This document shows positions 24,446 to 32,093 of a stretch of DNA of 39,925 nucleotides, one piece after another; position 1 is the first letter of the stretch, and every line of letters begins with the position of its first letter. This DNA is from Streptomyces sp. PTY087I2 (GTDB taxonomy: Bacteria; Actinomycetota; Actinomycetes; Streptomycetales; Streptomycetaceae), in assembly GCF_001687325.1 (NCBI RefSeq), contig NZ_LZRD01000045.1, positions 1 to 39,925 on the forward strand, in the 5' to 3' direction. The notes under the pieces were generated by a model that did not search any database, was not told the DNA's origin, and saw only the letters and a program-made list of their open reading frames with translations. Made by a program: the position numbers and the translations under genes.

Positions 24446-25087
24446 ATGGCCGGCGCGATGCGCAAGATGGCGGTCTACCTCGGCCTCGTGGAGGACGATG
24501 GGTACGACGGTCCGGGGTTCGACCCCGATGACGAATTCGAACCTGAGCCGGAGCCCGAGCGCGACCGGCGGCGGCACCAGCCCCCGCATCAGGTGGAGCG
24601 GGAACGGGAGCGTGACCGCGAGCGCGAGCGAGAAAGGGACGAACCGGTACGAGTGGTGCAGCCGCCCGCCCAGCGCGAGCCGGTTCAGCTCCCCGCGGAA
24701 AGCGTGCGACCCGCCCGGATCGCACCCGTGGCATCCATCACACCTGAACGCCCGAACATGGAGAAGAACGCACCGGTGATCATGCCCAAGGTCGTGTCCG
24801 AGCGGGAGCCGTACCGCATCACCACGCTGCACCCCAGGACCTACAACGAGGCCCGTACCATCGGGGAACACTTCCGTGAGGGCACTCCGGTGATCATGAA
24901 CCTCACGGAGATGGACGATACGGATGCGAAGCGACTTGTCGACTTTGCCGCGGGACTCGTCTTCGGTCTCCATGGCAGCATTGAACGCGTGACGCAGAAG
25001 GTGTTCCTGTTGTCGCCTGCTAACGTCGATGTCACGGCGGAGGACAAGGCCCGCATCGCAGAGGGCGGATTCTTCAACCAGAGCTGA
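24446..25087 (+). CDS. sepF: Cell division protein SepF
   Basis: A 213-residue Z-ring membrane anchor. The N-terminal AMRKMAVYLGLVEDD (4-18) is the amphipathic membrane-binding helix. A charged, disordered linker (about 20-115) includes an Arg/Glu repeat tract at 49-65. The SepF core (about 122-205) holds YRITTLHPRTY, VIMNLTEMDD and the glycine-containing LVFGLHGSIERV and KVFLLSP, which form the dimer that binds the FtsZ C-terminus. ATG at 24446 has GGAGGA eight bases upstream. In Streptomyces SepF works with SepG and dynamins at sporulation septa, and sepG is the next gene. Confidence 0.95.
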   Translation: MAGAMRKMAVYLGLVEDDGYDGPGFDPDDEFEPEPEPERDRRRHQPPHQVERERERDRERERERDEPVRVVQPPAQREPVQLPAESVRPARIAPVASITPERPNMEKNAPVIMPKVVSEREPYRITTLHPRTYNEARTIGEHFREGTPVIMNLTEMDDTDAKRLVDFAAGLVFGLHGSIERVTQKVFLLSPANVDVTAEDKARIAEGGFFNQS

Positions 25088-25108
25088 GAACACGACACCG
25101 GGAACGAC

Positions 25109-25142
25109 CCGGCCGCAAGGCCGGTGCCGGCCGCGAGGCCGG
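25109..25142 (+). repeat. Tandem GNRA-capped hairpins between sepF and sepG
   Basis: CCGGCCGCAAGGCCGG (25109-25124) and CCGGCCGCGAGGCCGG (25127-25142) each form a 6-bp stem closed by a GNRA tetraloop (GCAA, GCGA). They are separated by TG, making a near-perfect 18-base tandem duplication. Their position in the 91-base gap suggests mRNA stability or processing, or weak termination. Confidence 0.6.
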
Positions 25143-25178
25143 AGCTGACGAGAGCCAGGGGAGAGGGAAGCGCGAGAC

Positions 25179-25463
25179 ATGGGCGTCGCACTGGATGTGG
25201 TCTATATCGCGCTGATGTGTTTCCTCATCGTGCTGATCTTCCGGCTGGTCATGGACTATGTCTTCCAGTTCGCACGTTCATGGCAACCCGGCAAGGCGAT
25301 GGTGGTCGTACTTGAGGCCACCTACACTGTCACCGATCCACCGCTCAAGCTTCTGCGGCGGTTCATCCCGCCGCTGCGTCTCGGGGGCGTGGCACTCGAC
25401 CTGTCCTTCTTCGTTCTGATGATCATCGTCTACATCCTGATCAGCGTTGTGGTCAGGTTGTGA
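25179..25463 (+). CDS. sepG: SepG/YggT-family membrane protein
   Basis: A 94-residue membrane protein with two hydrophobic helices (about 4-26 and 70-92) around a short loop containing TDPPLKLLRRFIPPLRLGG, the YggT/YlmG signature. In Streptomyces the protein at this locus, SepG, helps place FtsZ at sporulation septa and influences nucleoid compaction. ATG at 25179 has GGGAAG about 9 bases upstream. Only 49 bases separate it from divIVA. Confidence 0.93.
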   Translation: MGVALDVVYIALMCFLIVLIFRLVMDYVFQFARSWQPGKAMVVVLEATYTVTDPPLKLLRRFIPPLRLGGVALDLSFFVLMIIVYILISVVVRL

Positions 25464-25512
25464 GCGATACGGTCTTGCCGACTGCCGACGACTACGTAGA
25501 GGTGAAGAAGAG

Positions 25513-26661
25513 ATGCCGTTGACCCCCGAGGACGTGCGGAACAAGCAGTTCACGACCGTCCGCCTCCGAGAAGGCTATGACGAGGACGAGGTCGATGCCT
25601 TTCTCGACGAGGTCGAATCGGAGCTGACCCGTCTGCTCCGTGAGAACGAGGACCTGCGCGCCAAACTGGCCGCTGCGACGCGCGCCGCCGCGCAGAACCA
25701 GCAGCAGCAACAGCAGCAGGGTATGCGCAAGCCCCCGGAGCAGCAGGACCGCCCCGGTGCGCCCGTTCCCGCCGCCATATCTGGACCGCCGCAGCAGCAG
25801 CAGCCCCCGCAGATGGGTCCGCCCCAGCTGCCCGGTGGCGCGCCGCAGCTGCCCGCAGGTCCCAGTGGCCACGGCCCCCAGGGTGGCCACGGTCCCGGTC
25901 CGCAGGGCCCGCACGGCCCCGGCCCGATGCAGGGCGGTCCCATGGGTGGCCCGATGGGCGGCCCCATGGGTCAGCACCCCCAGCAGCAGATGCAGCAGAT
26001 GCAGCCGCCGCAGATGCAGCAGCAGGGGCAGGGCCCCGGTGGCGACAGCGCCGCCCGTGTCCTCTCGCTCGCGCAGCAGACCGCCGACCAGGCGATCGCG
26101 GAGGCCCGTTCCGAGGCCAACAAGATCGTCGGCGAGGCGCGCAGCCGTGCCGAGGGTCTGGAGCGCGACGCGCGTGCCAAGGCCGACGCCCTGGAGCGGG
26201 ACGCGCAGGAGAAGCACCGCGTGGCGATGGGCTCGCTGGAGTCGGCCCGCGCGACGCTGGAGCGCAAGGTCGAGGACCTGCGTGGCTTCGAGCGCGAGTA
26301 CCGTACGCGGCTGAAGTCCTACCTGGAGAGCCAGCTGCGCCAGCTGGAGACCCAGGCGGACGACTCGCTCGCCCCGCCGCGGACGCCGGCCGCCGCTTCG
26401 CTGCCGCCGTCCCCCTCGCTGGCTCCGGCCGGTGCGGGTGCGATGGGTCACTCCATGGGCGGCTCCACCCACGGTGGCCACGGTGGCCAGCAGATGGGTG
26501 GCGGCCAGTCCATGGGCGGTGGACCGTCCTACGGTGGCCAGCAGCAGATGTCGCCGGCCATGACGCAGCCGATGGCGCCGGTGCGGCCGCAGGCGCCGCA
26601 GCCGATGCAGCAGGCGCCTTCGCCGATGCGTGGGTTCCTGATCGACGAGGACGACAACTGA
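25513..26661 (+). CDS. divIVA: Polar growth determinant DivIVA (Wag31-like)
   Basis: A 382-residue coiled-coil protein that marks hyphal tips and branch sites and organises apical wall growth. The N-terminal membrane-curvature domain begins MPLTPEDVRNKQFTTVRLRE, with GYDEDEVDAFLDEVE forming the first coil. A Gln tract (62-69) and a long Gln/Pro/Gly/Met-rich insert (about 70-180) follow. A second coiled coil runs at about 185-285 (ALERDAQEKHRVAMGSLESA region), then a Gly/Met/His/Gln-rich tail. The conserved end is MRGFLIDEDDN. ATG at 25513 is preceded by GAGGTGAAG. It is the last gene of the cluster and is followed by a strong hairpin. Confidence 0.95.
   Translation: MPLTPEDVRNKQFTTVRLREGYDEDEVDAFLDEVESELTRLLRENEDLRAKLAAATRAAAQNQQQQQQQGMRKPPEQQDRPGAPVPAAISGPPQQQQPPQMGPPQLPGGAPQLPAGPSGHGPQGGHGPGPQGPHGPGPMQGGPMGGPMGGPMGQHPQQQMQQMQPPQMQQQGQGPGGDSAARVLSLAQQTADQAIAEARSEANKIVGEARSRAEGLERDARAKADALERDAQEKHRVAMGSLESARATLERKVEDLRGFEREYRTRLKSYLESQLRQLETQADDSLAPPRTPAAASLPPSPSLAPAGAGAMGHSMGGSTHGGHGGQQMGGGQSMGGGPSYGGQQQMSPAMTQPMAPVRPQAPQPMQQAPSPMRGFLIDEDDN
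25936..25971 (+). repeat. Three 12-bp tandem repeats inside divIVA
   Basis: Three units of the form GGYCCSATGGGY (25936-25947, 25948-25959, 25960-25971) encode repeated Gly-Pro-Met-Gly. A run of seven CAG/CAA glutamine codons lies nearby (25699-25719). Both are in the low-complexity insert and could vary in length between strains. Confidence 0.7.
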
Positions 26662-26702
26662 GCGGGGCGCGCTCGGTGAGCGCGTAGCCGTCGGCAGGCT
26701 GA

Positions 26703-26739
26703 GGGCCGGGCCCCGGGTTTTCCCGGGGCCCGGCCCTTT
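26703..26739 (+). terminator. Strong terminator of the dcw cluster
   Basis: Fifteen-base arms (26703-26717 and 26722-26736) pair perfectly around a TTTT loop and are followed by TTT. It lies 42 bases after the divIVA stop, giving a clear end to the cluster transcript. Confidence 0.85.
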
Positions 26740-26823
26740 GCCGTGGGCCGGGGGCCCGAGGGTGGCTGCGGGTGGGGTGCGCCTGCGGCGGGCCTGTTCC
26801 CCTACCCGCCCCTTCCCGAAACC

Positions 26824-26917
26824 GGGGCTCTGCCCCGGACCCCGCTCCTCAAGCGCCGGAGGGGCTATATGGAGCCTCGCCGGCGATTGAGGCGCGGGGG
26901 TTCGGGGGCGGAGCCCC
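26824..26917. repeat. Imperfect palindromic intergenic repeat of Streptomyces type
   Basis: Arms at 26824-26866 and 26873-26917 are reverse complements at most positions (starting GGGGCT, ending GAGCCCC) around a six-base loop. The wording, with CCTCAAGCGCCGG and CGCCGGCGATTGAGG, matches a repeat I know as very common between genes in Streptomyces genomes. Together with the flanking hairpins it fills the 325-base gap between divIVA and ileS, where I see no gene. Confidence 0.7.
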
Positions 26918-26933
26918 TGAGGGGGTACGTGGA

Positions 26934-26964
26934 AGGGCCCGCCGGAATCGTTCCGGCGGGCCCT
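26934..26964 (-). terminator. ileS terminator hairpin (usable in both directions)
   Basis: AGGGCCCGCCGGAA (26934-26947) and its exact complement (26951-26964) flank a TCG loop, 22 bases beyond the ileS stop on the - strand. On the + strand CTCCTTTT follows, so it may also stop transcription arriving from divIVA. Confidence 0.75.
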
Positions 26965-26986
26965 CTCCTTTTCGTGCGGGCTACCC

Positions 26987-29900
26987 CTACCGCTTGCGCA
27001 GGCGGAACGTCAGCGCCAGGCCCTCGTCCTCGAACGGTGTGCCGTACGTCTCGTCCGCCTCGCCCTCCGCGTAGTCCACGGCCAGGACCTCGTCCGAGAT
27101 CAGGGGGGCGTGCTCCGTGAGGGCCTCCGCCGTGGCCTCGGACGTCGTCGTCCAGCGGACGGCGATGCGGTCCGCCACGTCCAGGCCGCTGTTCTTGCGG
27201 GCCTCCTGGATCAGACGGATCGCGTCACGGGCCAGGCCCGCCCGGCGCAGTTCGGGGGTGATCTCCAGGTCCAGGGCCACCGTCGCGCCCGAGTCCGAGG
27301 CGACCGACCAGCCCTCGCGCGGGGTCTCCGTGATGATCACCTCGTCGGGGGAGAGCGTGATCCGCTCGCCCTCCACCTCCACCGACGCCGTGCCCTCGCG
27401 CAGGGCCAGGGAGAGCGCGGCCGCGTCCGCCTCGGCCACCGCCTTCGCCACCGCCTGCACGCCCTTGCCGAACCGCTTCCCCAGCGCCCGGAAATTCGCC
27501 TTCGCCGTCGTGTCCACCAGCGAGCCGCCCACCTCGGAGAGCGAGGCCAGCGATGTGACGTTCAGCTCTTCCGTGATCTGTGCCCGGAGGTCGGGGGAGA
27601 GAGATTCGAAGCCGTTCGCCGCTACCAGGGCCCGGGACAGGGGCTGGCGCGTCTTCACGCCCGACTCGGCCCGCGTCGCCCGGCCCAGCTCCACCAGCCG
27701 GCGCACCAGCGCCATCTGGGAGGAGAGGGTCGGGTCGATCGCCGAGGGGTCCGCCTTGGGCCAGGAGGACAGGTGCACCGACTCCGGGGCGTCCGGCGTC
27801 ACCGGGGTGATCAGGTCCTGCCACACCCGCTCCGTGATGAACGGGACCAGCGGGGCCATCAGCCGGGTGACCGTCTCGACGACCTCGTGCAGCGTGCGCA
27901 GCGCCGCCTTGTCGCCCTGCCAGAAGCGGCGGCGCGAGCGGCGTACGTACCAGTTGGAGAGGTCGTCCACGAAGGCCGAGAGCAGCTTGCCGGCGCGCTG
28001 GGTGTCGTACCCCTCCATCGCGACGGTCATCTGGTCGACCAGCGTGTTGAGTTCGCTCAGCAGCCAGCGGTCCAGGACCGTCCGGTCCGCCGGGGCCGGG
28101 TCGGCCGCCGACGGGGCCCACCCCGACGTGCGGGCGTACAGGGCCTGGAAAGCCACCGTGTTCCAGTACGTCAGGAGTGTCTTGCGGACCACCTCCTGGA
28201 TCGTGCCGTGGCCCACCCTGCGCGCCGCCCACGGGGAGCCGCCCGCCGCCATGAACCACCGCACCGCGTCCGCCCCGTGCTGGTCCATCAGCGGGATCGG
28301 CTGGAGGATGTTGCCCAGGTGCTTGGACATCTTGCGGCCGTCCTCGGCGAGGATGTGGCCCAGGCAGACCACGTTCTCGTACGAGGATTTGTCGAAGACC
28401 AGCGTGCCTACCGCCATCATCGTGTAGAACCAGCCGCGGGTCTGGTCGATGGCCTCCGAGATGAACTGCGCCGGGTAGCGGCTCTCGAAGATCTCCTTGT
28501 TCTTGTACGGGTAGCCCCACTGCGCGAACGGCATCGAACCCGAGTCGTACCAGGCGTCGATGACCTCCGGGACGCGGTACGCCTCCAGCTGGCAGTTCTC
28601 CTGCGTGCAGGTGAAGGTGATCTCGTCGATGAAGGGGCGGTGGGGGTCCAGACCTGATTGGTCCGTGCCGGTGAGTTCGCTCAGTTCGGCGCGCGAACCC
28701 ACGCACGTCAGGTGGTTGTCCTCGCAGCGCCAGATCGGCAGCGGCGTGCCCCAGTAGCGGTTACGGGACAGCGCCCAGTCGACGTTGTTGTTCAGCCAGT
28801 CGCCGAAGCGGCCGTTCTTGACCGAGTCCGGGAACCAGTTGGTCTTCTCGTTCTCCTCAAGGAGACGGTCCTTGATGGCCGTCGTCCTGATGTACCAGGA
28901 CGGCTGCGCGTAGTAGAGCAGCGCCGTGTGGCAGCGCCAGCAGTGCGGGTAGCTGTGCTCGTACGGGACGTGGCGGAAGAGCTTGCCGCGGGCGTCCAGG
29001 TCCGCCGTGAGCGCCTCGTCGGCCTTCTTGAAGAAGACGCCGCCGACCAGGGGCAGGTCTTCCTCGAACGTGCCGTCCGGGCGGACCGGGTTGACCACCG
29101 GGAGGCCGTACGCACGGCAGACCAGAAGGTCGTCGGCGCCGAACGCGGGGGACTGGTGGACCAGACCCGTACCGTCCTCGGTCGTGACGTACTCGGCGTT
29201 CACCACGTAGTGGGCCTCCGCCGGGAAGTCGACCAGGGTGAAGGGGCGTTCGTAGGTCCAGCGCTCCATCTCGGCGCCGGTGAACGACTGGCCGGTGGCC
29301 TCCCAGCCCTCGCCCAGCGCCTTCTCCACCAGCGGTTCGGCGACGACCAGCTTCTCCTCGCCGTTCGTCGCGACGACGTACCGGACGTCCGGGTGCGCGG
29401 CGACGGCCGTGTTGGAGACCAGCGTCCACGGCGTGGTCGTCCAGACCAGGAGCGACGCCTCGCCGGCCAGCGGGCCGGACGTCAGGGGGAAGCGGACGAA
29501 GACCGACGGGTCGACGACCGTCTCGTAGCCCTGGGCCAGCTCGTGGTCGGACAGGCCCGTGCCGCAGCGGGGGCACCAGGGGGCGACCCGGTGGTCCTGG
29601 ACCAGCAGGTCCTTCTTGAAGATCTCCTTCAGCGACCACCACACGGAGTCCACGTACTCCGGGTCCATCGTGCGGTAGGCGTCGTCCAGGTCGACCCAGT
29701 AGCCCATGCGGGTTGTCAGCTCGGCGAACGCGTCGGTGTGCCGGGTCACCGAGTCACGGCACTTGGCGTTGAACTCGGCGATGCCGAACGCCTCGATGTC
29801 CTTCTTGCCGTTGAAGCCCAGCTCCTTCTCCACCGCGAGCTCGACCGGCAGGCCGTGGCAGTCCCAGCCGGCCTTCCGGCCCACGTGGTAGCCCTGCATC

Positions 29901-30130
29901 GTGCGGAAGCGGGGGAAGACGTCCTTGAAGACGCGGGCCTCGATGTGGTGGGCGCCCGGCATGCCGTTGGCGGTGGGCGGGCCCTCGTAGAAGACCCACT
30001 CGGGGCGGCCCTCGGACTGGTCGAGGGTCTTGGCGAAGACCTTGTTCTCCCGCCAGAAGTCGAGCACGGCGTGCTCCAGCGCGGGCAGGTCGACCTGGGC
30101 GGGTACCTGGCGGTACTGCGGCGATGTCAT
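26987..30130 (-). CDS. ileS: Isoleucyl-tRNA synthetase, type 2 (eukaryote-like)
   Basis: A 1047-residue class I synthetase charging tRNA-Ile. ATG at 30130 has GGAGGAAG seven bases upstream. The ATP site is PPTANGMPGAHHIEAR (51-66), where the usual HIGH element reads Gly59-Ala-His-His62. The second signature is Lys600-Met-Ser-Lys-His604 (GRKMSKHLGN), the KMSKH variant typical of type 2 IleRS, which is naturally tolerant of mupirocin. The editing domain lies between (roughly 180-400). The anticodon-binding domain and the long C-terminal extension of type 2 enzymes follow. The gene is monocistronic, controlled by a T-box leader and closed by a hairpin terminator. Confidence 0.96.
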   Translation of the reverse strand: MTSPQYRQVPAQVDLPALEHAVLDFWRENKVFAKTLDQSEGRPEWVFYEGPPTANGMPGAHHIEARVFKDVFPRFRTMQGYHVGRKAGWDCHGLPVELAVEKELGFNGKKDIEAFGIAEFNAKCRDSVTRHTDAFAELTTRMGYWVDLDDAYRTMDPEYVDSVWWSLKEIFKKDLLVQDHRVAPWCPRCGTGLSDHELAQGYETVVDPSVFVRFPLTSGPLAGEASLLVWTTTPWTLVSNTAVAAHPDVRYVVATNGEEKLVVAEPLVEKALGEGWEATGQSFTGAEMERWTYERPFTLVDFPAEAHYVVNAEYVTTEDGTGLVHQSPAFGADDLLVCRAYGLPVVNPVRPDGTFEEDLPLVGGVFFKKADEALTADLDARGKLFRHVPYEHSYPHCWRCHTALLYYAQPSWYIRTTAIKDRLLEENEKTNWFPDSVKNGRFGDWLNNNVDWALSRNRYWGTPLPIWRCEDNHLTCVGSRAELSELTGTDQSGLDPHRPFIDEITFTCTQENCQLEAYRVPEVIDAWYDSGSMPFAQWGYPYKNKEIFESRYPAQFISEAIDQTRGWFYTMMAVGTLVFDKSSYENVVCLGHILAEDGRKMSKHLGNILQPIPLMDQHGADAVRWFMAAGGSPWAARRVGHGTIQEVVRKTLLTYWNTVAFQALYARTSGWAPSAADPAPADRTVLDRWLLSELNTLVDQMTVAMEGYDTQRAGKLLSAFVDDLSNWYVRRSRRRFWQGDKAALRTLHEVVETVTRLMAPLVPFITERVWQDLITPVTPDAPESVHLSSWPKADPSAIDPTLSSQMALVRRLVELGRATRAESGVKTRQPLSRALVAANGFESLSPDLRAQITEELNVTSLASLSEVGGSLVDTTAKANFRALGKRFGKGVQAVAKAVAEADAAALSLALREGTASVEVEGERITLSPDEVIITETPREGWSVASDSGATVALDLEITPELRRAGLARDAIRLIQEARKNSGLDVADRIAVRWTTTSEATAEALTEHAPLISDEVLAVDYAEGEADETYGTPFEDEGLALTFRLRKR

Positions 30131-30420
30131 GTGCGGCTTCCTCCGGCGGATGTCTTCCACTTCCGTCGGAGGGACGAGAGCCGGATCTGCTCCCGCGGTA
30201 CCACCCTCCTTGGCCCTGGGCGTGTGCCCCTGGCCCCCTCATTGGGATCGCGATGCCGGGTCTAGTGGCCTGGTGTCCATGGGCGGGGCCCACGGGTGCA
30301 AGGCGTTCTTCCGGCGGCTCAGGGGTGATCTTCACATCGCGCTCGCCCCCGGGCTCCCACCGTCCCCGGGTCGCTGCTGGCTGCGTACGGCGCTACTCGT
30401 CCCGTCGATGCCTCTCGCTG
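30131..30420 (-). promoter_or_regulatory. T-box leader of ileS, probably translational
   Basis: On the - strand the leader contains GACGGGACGAGTAG near its start, typical of T-box stem I. An ATC (isoleucine) specifier triplet sits at 30329-30327 in GAAGATCACC. The T-box proper, TGGTACCGCGG, is at 30203-30193. CCTCCGACGG (30172-30163) can pair, with one mismatch, with CCGCCGGAGG (30149-30140), which contains the ileS SD. GGAGGG beside the T-box (30209-30204) can pair with the same CCTCC region and release the SD. Uncharged tRNA-Ile should favour the open form. Such translational T-boxes are established for actinobacterial ileS; the exact pairing here is my inference. Confidence 0.88.
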
Positions 30421-30425
30421 GGGCC

Positions 30426-30431
30426 AGTGTA
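30426..30431 (-). promoter_or_regulatory. Candidate -10 element of the ileS T-box transcript
   Basis: TACACT on the - strand (30431-30426) fits the TANNNT consensus and would place the start near 30419, just at the first conserved T-box sequences. No good -35 is seen. Confidence 0.4.
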
Positions 30432-30617
30432 CGGGCCCTTACGGGCGACGGCCGACCGGTTTGTCGGGGGCGCGTGGGCGTGACCCGAGTGGCGGGACGG
30501 GGTACAAGCACTTCCCGGCGAGGACCGGGGGCCGGATTACCGGGCGGGGAGCTGGGAACAACGGAGGCAGGCGCGCCACGACCGGACACGGGGGAGGCGA
30601 GAGGGCGGCGTGCCCCG

Positions 30618-30646
30618 TTGCCGCGGGGCTGGAGTCGATTTATCGT
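30618..30646 (+). promoter_or_regulatory. Candidate promoter of the TraR/DksA-like gene
   Basis: TTGCCG (30618-30623) and TATCGT (30641-30646) are 17 bases apart, 50 bases before the ATG at 30696. The rest of 30432-30695 has no visible gene. Confidence 0.4.
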
Positions 30647-30695
30647 CCCAGCACGATTCGCGAGCAAGATCACCATATGTGAAGGGGCCGCGGCC

Positions 30696-31388
30696 ATGGT
30701 GGCGAAGAAGGCAGCGAAGAAGACGGCAAAGAAGGCCGCCCCCAAGAAGGCCGCCCCCAAGAAGGCCGCCGCCAAGAAGACCGCGGCGAAGAAGGCGGCG
30801 GCCGACAAGCCCGCCGCCAAGAAGAGCACCGCCAAGAAGACCGCGAAAAAGGCCGCACCGGCGGCCACGGAGGCGGCCCGGGCCGCCGAGCAGACGGGAG
30901 CCCCCACGGTGGTAGCCAAGAAGAGCGCGAGTCGTCCCGCAGCAGGCGCACAGGCCACGGCCCCCGTGCCGCCCGCCCGAGCCGCCGCCCCTGACGAACT
31001 GGCCGTCCGGCCCGGCGAGGATCCCTGGACGCCCGAAGAGGTCACCGAGGCCCGCACCCTGCTGACCAGCGAGATCCTGCGGCTCCGCAGCGAGCTGGAG
31101 GCCTCCGGCGCGGCCCTCGCCGGGCTGATGCGGGACTCCGGCGACGGCGCGGGCGACGACGAGGCCGACACCGGCACCAAGAACATCACCCGTGAGCACG
31201 AGCTGTCGCTGGCCGCCAACGCCCAGGAGATGCTGGAGCAGACCGAGCGGGCGCTCGCCCGGCTGGAGGCGGGGACGTACGGGCTCTGCGAGATCTGCGG
31301 CAACCCGATCGGCAAGGCGCGCATGCAGGCCTTCCCCCGGGCCACCCTCTGCGTCGAGGACAAACAGAAGCAGGAGCGGCGCGGCTGA
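30696..31388 (+). CDS. Lysine-rich, histone H1-like protein fused to a TraR/DksA zinc finger
   Basis: A 230-residue protein. Residues 1-55 are tandem KKA/KKAAP-type repeats like histone H1 tails, predicted to bind DNA. An Ala/Pro/Thr-rich linker reaches residue 108. EDPWTPEEVTEARTLLTSEI begins a helical DksA-like coiled region (about 110-190). The zinc finger has Cys198-x2-Cys201 (CEICGNP) and Cys219, but the position of the fourth ligand, residue 222, is Asp (CVED) rather than Cys. DksA proteins act on RNA polymerase through the secondary channel; whether this one does is unknown, and the basic tail suggests a nucleoid role instead or as well. ATG at 30696 has GAAGGGG upstream. Confidence 0.88.
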   Translation: MVAKKAAKKTAKKAAPKKAAPKKAAAKKTAAKKAAADKPAAKKSTAKKTAKKAAPAATEAARAAEQTGAPTVVAKKSASRPAAGAQATAPVPPARAAAPDELAVRPGEDPWTPEEVTEARTLLTSEILRLRSELEASGAALAGLMRDSGDGAGDDEADTGTKNITREHELSLAANAQEMLEQTERALARLEAGTYGLCEICGNPIGKARMQAFPRATLCVEDKQKQERRG

Positions 31389-31447
31389 TCCGCACAGGTG
31401 TGTCGTACCCTCGTCCGAAGGCAGGCACCTAGGGTTGAGGGACTTAC

Positions 31448-32038
31448 GTGGCAGAGGCGGAGCGCATCATCGGTACGCCGGACGATCCCGAGACCGAGGG
31501 CACGGACGAAGGCGGCAGCACGGCCGCCGACGCCGCCGTGAACGCGGGCCGGGGCAAGCGGAAGGTCCTCGTCCTTCTGAGCGTGGCCGTCTTGGCCTAT
31601 CTGCTCGACCTGGCCACGAAGATGATCGTGGTCGCGAAGCTGGAGCACCAGCCGCCGATCGACATCATCGGCGACTGGCTCCAGTTCCGGGCGATCCGGA
31701 ACGCGGGCGCCGCGTTCGGGTTCGGCGAGGCGTTCACGGTGATCTTCACGATCATCGCCGCCGGTGTGATCGTGGTCATCGTCCGGCTGGCCCGCAAGCT
31801 CTACAGCCTGCCGTGGGCCATCGCCCTGGGGCTTCTCCTGGGCGGTGCGCTCGGCAACCTCACCGACCGGCTGTTCCGGGCGCCCGGCGTGTTCGAGGGC
31901 GCGGTGGTCGACTTCATCGCCCCCAAGCACTTCGCCGTCTTCAACCTCGCCGACTCCGCCATCGTCTGCGGCGGCATCCTCATCGTGATCCTGTCCTTCA
32001 AGGGCCTGGACCCCGACGGGACCGTCCACAAGGACTGA
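31448..32038 (+). CDS. lspA: Lipoprotein signal peptidase (SPase II)
   Basis: A 196-residue membrane aspartic protease that removes signal peptides from diacylated prolipoproteins. An acidic cytosolic N-terminal extension (1-35) precedes four membrane helices. Asp140 in GNLTDRLFR and Asp169 in FNLADSAI are the two catalytic aspartates, and RNAGAAFG (84-91) is the other conserved loop. GTG at 31448 has GAGGGA about five bases upstream. TAGGGT at 31430-31435 might be a -10 element giving a very short leader, though no -35 is clear. rluD begins 55 bases downstream. Confidence 0.95.
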   Translation: MAEAERIIGTPDDPETEGTDEGGSTAADAAVNAGRGKRKVLVLLSVAVLAYLLDLATKMIVVAKLEHQPPIDIIGDWLQFRAIRNAGAAFGFGEAFTVIFTIIAAGVIVVIVRLARKLYSLPWAIALGLLLGGALGNLTDRLFRAPGVFEGAVVDFIAPKHFAVFNLADSAIVCGGILIVILSFKGLDPDGTVHKD

Positions 32039-32081
32039 GGCCCAGGAGGCCCGGGCTGTACGGGGAGCGGGTCGCGCAAGG

Positions 32082-32087
32082 CATACT
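32082..32087 (+). promoter_or_regulatory. Candidate -10 for a leaderless rluD transcript
   Basis: CATACT lies six bases before the rluD GTG (32094), the spacing expected if transcription starts at the G of the start codon. There is no convincing SD before rluD. No clear -35 is visible. Confidence 0.35.
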
Positions 32088-32093
32088 CGACTG

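Noticed and set aside
25699..25719. CRISPR-like or satellite repeat
   Set aside because: The CAG run and neighbouring 12-base repeats are in frame within divIVA and encode its low-complexity insert. There are no spacers.
28658..30265. 535-codon open frame on the + strand opposite ileS
   Set aside because: ileS motifs and the T-box leader prove the - strand. This frame is Arg/Val/Asp-rich shadow sequence.
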